From positions 757 through 27,071 of IMG/VR virus record IMGVR_UViG_3300030060_006938: a stretch of DNA of 26,315 nucleotides; one strand, written 5' to 3'. Each line of letters starts with the position of its first letter. Positions within the stretch are counted from its first letter, which is position 1. Source of the stretch: a virus. Below, piece by piece: positions 22,863 through 26,315 of this stretch. Position numbers and translations under genes: made by a program. Under the pieces are notes generated by a model, which saw only the letters and a program-made list of their open reading frames with translations, searched no databases and had not been told where the DNA came from.

Positions 22863-23039
22863 ATGCATATTCAAAGACACCAGTTAAGAGAGTTACAATA
22901 TCTGCAAGAAGACATTGCAGAATATTTTACTGATGATAATATAATAAGTGGTGAAACTTACTGGACTTGTGTTGAATCAATAGCGATTGCAAAACTTGCT
23001 GAGTTAAGAGGAGATATCCAAACCAAAATTGACTTTTGA
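22863..23039 (+). CDS. 58-aa conserved-looking small protein
   Basis: A short, acidic, helical ORF (58 aa). It begins with R-H-Q-L-R-E-L-Q-Y-L-Q-E-D-I-A-E-Y-F, followed by S-G-E-T-Y-W-T-C-V-E-S-I-A and a final helix with A-K-L-A-E-L-R-G-D. It has no signal peptide or membrane segment. The ATG lies 20 nt after a late-promoter motif, and the ORF ends just before a terminator-like hairpin, so it looks like a single-gene late transcription unit. No clear Shine-Dalgarno is visible. The composition and heptad-like spacing suggest a small oligomeric or accessory helical protein. Function unknown. Confidence 0.6.
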   Translation: MHIQRHQLRELQYLQEDIAEYFTDDNIISGETYWTCVESIAIAKLAELRGDIQTKIDF

Positions 23040-23045
23040 TTTCAA

Positions 23046-23095
23046 AAAAGGTGGAAAAAAAATTTTGGGCCAAAATTAGTCCCAAACCTTTTCTG
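23046..23095 (+). terminator. Terminator-like hairpin before the last structural gene
   Basis: AAAAGGT (23046-23052) pairs with ACCTTTT (23086-23092), enclosing an inner AATTTTG/CAAAATT stem (23061-23067 / 23071-23077). A T-containing tail follows. It separates the upstream operon from the next late promoter 3 nt away. The stems are AT-rich and the T-tract is part of the stem, so efficiency is uncertain. Confidence 0.5.
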
Positions 23096-23102
23096 ATAAA
23101 TA
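23095..23102 (+). promoter_or_regulatory. Late promoter motif GATAAATA
   Basis: An exact late-promoter match in the intergenic gap, directly after the terminator-like hairpin and 32 nt before the ATG at 23135. It is the clearest candidate promoter for the large structural gene that follows. Confidence 0.65.
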
Positions 23103-23134
23103 AGACAGAAGAAAAAATTTAGTGTGCTAATACG

Positions 23135-26100
23135 ATGCCCCTTTCAAGGTTAGAAAATTTTCTAGTTAATACTGATGGTAATATCTTATATGTAAACCCG
23201 TCTGATCTGGATGCTACAGATAGTTTTGATAATAAAGGAAACTCTTTAACTAGACCCTTCGTTACCATACAGAGAGCACTCATTGAAGCGGCTAGATTTG
23301 CATATCAATCAGGACAAAATAACGATAAATTTGATAGAACAACAGTCTTACTTTATCCAGGTGAGCACGTAATTGATAATAGGCCAGGATTATATGTAAA
23401 AAATAATAGTGGTAGTCCACAGTATTTTGATGTAAACAAGTCTGATGTTACTGGAACCACTGATATTGAACTTGATAATGGATCAATATTTGATTTGAAT
23501 AATGTAGATAATATTTTATATAAGTTTAATTCAATTCACGGTGGTGCAATCGTTCCGAAGGGAACTTCAATAGTTGGTCTTGATTTAAGAAAAACAAAAG
23601 TAAGACCATTATATGTGCCTAATCCTGATGTTGGTGACGATGTTATACCAAGATCTGCACTCTTCCGTGTAACAGGTGGTTGCTATTTCTGGCAATTTAG
23701 TATGTTTGATGCAAATCAATCAGTATATTTTAGCAAAAACTTTACCGAAAAGAGAAATCCAAACATATCACATCATAAATTAACTTGCTTTGAGTATGCT
23801 GATGGTATTAATAATGACCCTCTAACAGAAACTACAGATCTACAGCAGTATTATTTCAAATTAATGAATGCTTATGGAAATGATACTGGAAATAGAAATA
23901 TCGGTGATTACCCAATCAACAATGACTTTGAACCAAATACACCAGAGTCTAAGATCGTTGGTGATCTCTCTGCAAATGATAATAAAATTGAAGAGTTGAC
24001 TTCTAGTAGTCTAAACGCTTCTGTTACAACAGAGAATCCACACGGATTAACTGTTGACGATCAAATTTTAATTGCAGGAGTTGGATCAACTGATCTTTAT
24101 AATGGAACATATCGAGTTACTGGTATCACAAGCGATAGGAAGTTCTCATATAATTTAAATTCAGACGCAACTGATGATGTTGTGAATCTCGCATTAAATC
24201 CTGATGCAAAAGTAACGATTGAAGCAGATACAGTTACTGGTGCTTCTCCATATATTTTCAACTGCTCACTTAGATCCGTATTTGGTATGTGTGGATTACA
24301 TGCTGATGGATCAAAAGCCACTGGTTTTAAATCAATGGTTGTTGCTCAGTTTACTGGTATTGGATTGCAGAAAGATGATAAGGCATTTGTAATTTACAAA
24401 CCATCAACTGGTGATTATTTGAATAGTGTTGATGCGGCTGCAGATCCTGATATTCAAACTCCTTTATATCTTAATCCAGACTCTCAGTACAGAAAGAGAT
24501 ATGATAATTTTCATATCAAAGTATCAAATGACTCATTTATTCAGGCAGTTTCTGTATTTGCGATTGGTTTTGCAAATCATTTCCTTGCAGAGTCTGGTGG
24601 TGAACAATCAATCACAAACTCAAACTCTAACTTTGGTAACAAAGCATTAGTATCTAAGGGATTCAAAGCAGATGCATTTAATCGTGATGACACAGGTTAT
24701 GTAACTCATATTGTTCCACCAAAAGATTTACAAAAAGAAGAAACAAATATTGTTTGGAGAATCCTAGATCCTGTATTAACTCTTTCAAATGTTGGAGTCG
24801 GACAAACAGAGAGACTTTATATTAAAGGAGAGAAAGACGTAACGAATCCACCAACCAACGTTGTCAATGGATTTAGAATTGGTGCAAAGAAAGATGATAA
24901 GTTATTTTTAAATGTAAATGTTGGTGGAGTTCCAACTACATTTTCAACTCCAATATTGATGCCAGTTGCATCAGGAGAAGGCCCATCTGCTGAGAAAAAA
25001 TTCACTGTTGCTCGAACATCATCAGGCAATACTATTGCCTCAAAGGAATTAACTTTAACTGCAAATCATAATTTCTTATCAGGTGAATCAGTCAGAGTGT
25101 TTGCTGATAATGGTAGAACTCCAGATGGAATTGAAATTGGTAGAAAATATTTTGTGATCACTACTGGCACAGCAAATAAAATTAAACTTGCAAACACACA
25201 GAATGATGCTCTTGCAGAAATTGAATCTCCAGATGAAATTAATACAAAGGGTGGAGTTCTTACAGTTCAAAGTACAGTTACAGATAAAATACCAGGTGAG
25301 ATAGGACATCCAATACAATTTGATGCTGATAAGAGTAATTGGTATATTCTTGGATCAACAACTGACATTGATAATAAAATCTATAGTGGATTCGTTGGAT
25401 TCTCTACAGAAATAAATCAGAATAATTCATCAACTTACGTTCAAAGAAGATCTGAAAGTCGTGCTTTAGATGATCGTATTTACAGACTACGTTATGTAAT
25501 ACCAAAAGATTTTAAAGGTGCAAATATTGCAAAGAAACCAGAAAAGAATTATGTTCTACAGGAATCTAAAACTGTCGGAGAAGAAACAACAATTACTAGC
25601 GTAATTAGTAATCGTAATCCAAGAGTTATTGCTGGTATCGCAACTGATTCTAGTAATGGATCTAGAAATGTAGTAACTACAGAGGTAGCACATAAGTTAA
25701 GTGTTGGTGATAAGGTAAAAATTAGAAATGTAAGAAGTTCAACAAATACAACTGGTGCATTTAATTCTGGATACAATGGATTATTCACGGTAACAGAAAT
25801 CCCATCATCAAAAACTTTTGCGTATACTAATCAAAATATAGCAGGAACATTTACAGACACTATACCCGACTCTCGTAGCAGCTCTAATGGATTTAAACCA
25901 AAAGATCTACCAGTTTTAGAAAGAGTTGAGTATGATACATCATATACTGTGCAAGAAGTAGAAACAATTCAAGAATATATTTCTGATCAGCAAGATGGTG
26001 TGTTCTATCTAACTTGTTTGATTGGAAATGTTTCACCAACCGTCTCTGAATTTTCTGAATCAAGATATAAACAAAACTTCCTTAATTTATATCCAACTGT

Positions 26101-26315
26101 TGATAAAGATAATCCAAACAATGATCCAGCTCATTCTGTTTCTGCTGCATCAAATGAAATATTAGGTAAAGTTGATATTAATAATCCACTTAATAGTATC
26201 ACAAAAGAATCAACAATTAATTATCTAAGAGATAATCGTGTTGGATTTGCAGTTACCTCTGCTGAGAGTAATAGTGCAGGTATTACAACTTTAACGACAG
26301 ATATTGAGCATAATT
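23135..26315 (+). CDS. Large virion structural protein, 5' part (runs off right edge)
   Basis: An open frame of at least 1060 codons that does not end in the window. The start M-P-L-S-R-L-E-N-F-L-V-N, then I-L-Y-V-N-P-S-D-L-D-A-T-D-S-F-D-N and G-N-S-L-T-R-P-F-V-T-I-Q-R-A-L-I-E-A-A-R-F is familiar from a conserved large structural protein of marine T4-like phages. The early part (~30-220) suggests a pectate-lyase-like beta-helix, with T-V-L-L-Y-P-G-E-H-V-I and G-T-S-I-V-G-L-D. A highly conserved-looking F-G-M-C-G-L-H-A-D-G-S-K-A-T-G-F block lies near 385-400. Three similar beta modules (about 298-350, 640-690 and 847-905) each begin with H-x-L-x-x-G-D/E-x-V. A fibre or peripheral baseplate protein is likely. 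No exact T4 counterpart was identified. No strong Shine-Dalgarno precedes the ATG. Confidence 0.75.
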   Translation, partial: MPLSRLENFLVNTDGNILYVNPSDLDATDSFDNKGNSLTRPFVTIQRALIEAARFAYQSGQNNDKFDRTTVLLYPGEHVIDNRPGLYVKNNSGSPQYFDVNKSDVTGTTDIELDNGSIFDLNNVDNILYKFNSIHGGAIVPKGTSIVGLDLRKTKVRPLYVPNPDVGDDVIPRSALFRVTGGCYFWQFSMFDANQSVYFSKNFTEKRNPNISHHKLTCFEYADGINNDPLTETTDLQQYYFKLMNAYGNDTGNRNIGDYPINNDFEPNTPESKIVGDLSANDNKIEELTSSSLNASVTTENPHGLTVDDQILIAGVGSTDLYNGTYRVTGITSDRKFSYNLNSDATDDVVNLALNPDAKVTIEADTVTGASPYIFNCSLRSVFGMCGLHADGSKATGFKSMVVAQFTGIGLQKDDKAFVIYKPSTGDYLNSVDAAADPDIQTPLYLNPDSQYRKRYDNFHIKVSNDSFIQAVSVFAIGFANHFLAESGGEQSITNSNSNFGNKALVSKGFKADAFNRDDTGYVTHIVPPKDLQKEETNIVWRILDPVLTLSNVGVGQTERLYIKGEKDVTNPPTNVVNGFRIGAKKDDKLFLNVNVGGVPTTFSTPILMPVASGEGPSAEKKFTVARTSSGNTIASKELTLTANHNFLSGESVRVFADNGRTPDGIEIGRKYFVITTGTANKIKLANTQNDALAEIESPDEINTKGGVLTVQSTVTDKIPGEIGHPIQFDADKSNWYILGSTTDIDNKIYSGFVGFSTEINQNNSSTYVQRRSESRALDDRIYRLRYVIPKDFKGANIAKKPEKNYVLQESKTVGEETTITSVISNRNPRVIAGIATDSSNGSRNVVTTEVAHKLSVGDKVKIRNVRSSTNTTGAFNSGYNGLFTVTEIPSSKTFAYTNQNIAGTFTDTIPDSRSSSNGFKPKDLPVLERVEYDTSYTVQEVETIQEYISDQQDGVFYLTCLIGNVSPTVSEFSESRYKQNFLNLYPTVDKDNPNNDPAHSVSAASNEILGKVDINNPLNSITKESTINYLRDNRVGFAVTSAESNSAGITTLTTDIEHN

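Noticed and set aside
1-26315. CRISPR array, insertion sequence, integrase or attachment site
   Set aside because: No spaced direct repeats, transposase or recombinase motifs, or terminal inverted repeats were seen; the repeats present are in-frame protein repeats.

Overview
The window is a late (structural) region of a T4-like cyanomyovirus genome, most likely infecting marine Prochlorococcus or Synechococcus. The evidence is a set of recognisable T4 homologues (gp59, gp32, gp53, gp48, gp4, gp54, gp26, gp27-like and gp5-like), visibly AT-rich DNA, tightly packed genes that often overlap by 1-4 nt, and T4-type late-promoter motifs (NATAAATA) at gene junctions. Two proteins with cyanobacterial relatives point to the host: a DUF1825 protein and a CP12-like Calvin-cycle regulator. 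Family assignments come from reading the translations; no database search was run.

Layout. Positions 1-668 hold the 3' end of the helicase loader gene 59 and a DUF1825 gene. Positions 696-6374 hold a giant 1892-aa putative virion protein. Positions 6375-6666 are non-coding but rich in hairpins, with a late-promoter motif at the 5' end and a terminator-like hairpin at the 3' end, directly before gene 32 (ssDNA-binding protein, 6667-7584). A cluster of hairpins and a strong terminator separate gene 32 from a minus-strand island (11048 back to 7709): gp4, a 158-aa unknown, gp48 and gp53. From 11085 everything is again on the plus strand: gp54-like tube initiator, gp26, a 58-aa ORF that a -1 frameshift could fuse to gp26, two tape-measure candidates, a gp27-like hub, cp12, a gp5-like spike protein with an OB-fold domain, a separate beta-helix needle protein, a fibre-like protein, a 2-oxoglutarate/Fe(II) dioxygenase, a 58-aa ORF, and a large structural protein that runs off the right edge.

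How the genes work together. Most genes build the baseplate, hub, spike and tube-initiation complex. gp4 completes the head; gp59 and gp32 belong to replication; CP12 would redirect host carbon flux late in infection.

The main points worth a second look are (i) a canonical T TTT TTC slippery heptamer two codons before the gp26 stop, with the -1 frame open into the 58-aa ORF, as in the tail-chaperone pairs of lambda (G/GT) and P2 (E/E'); (ii) the structured RNA ahead of gene 32; (iii) a shared histidine-rich C-terminal cassette plus Gly/Tyr tail in both the gp54-like and gp5-like proteins, one carrying a long poly-Gln/Glu tract; and (iv) cp12 sitting inside the hub-spike operon with its own late promoter and strong ribosome-binding site.
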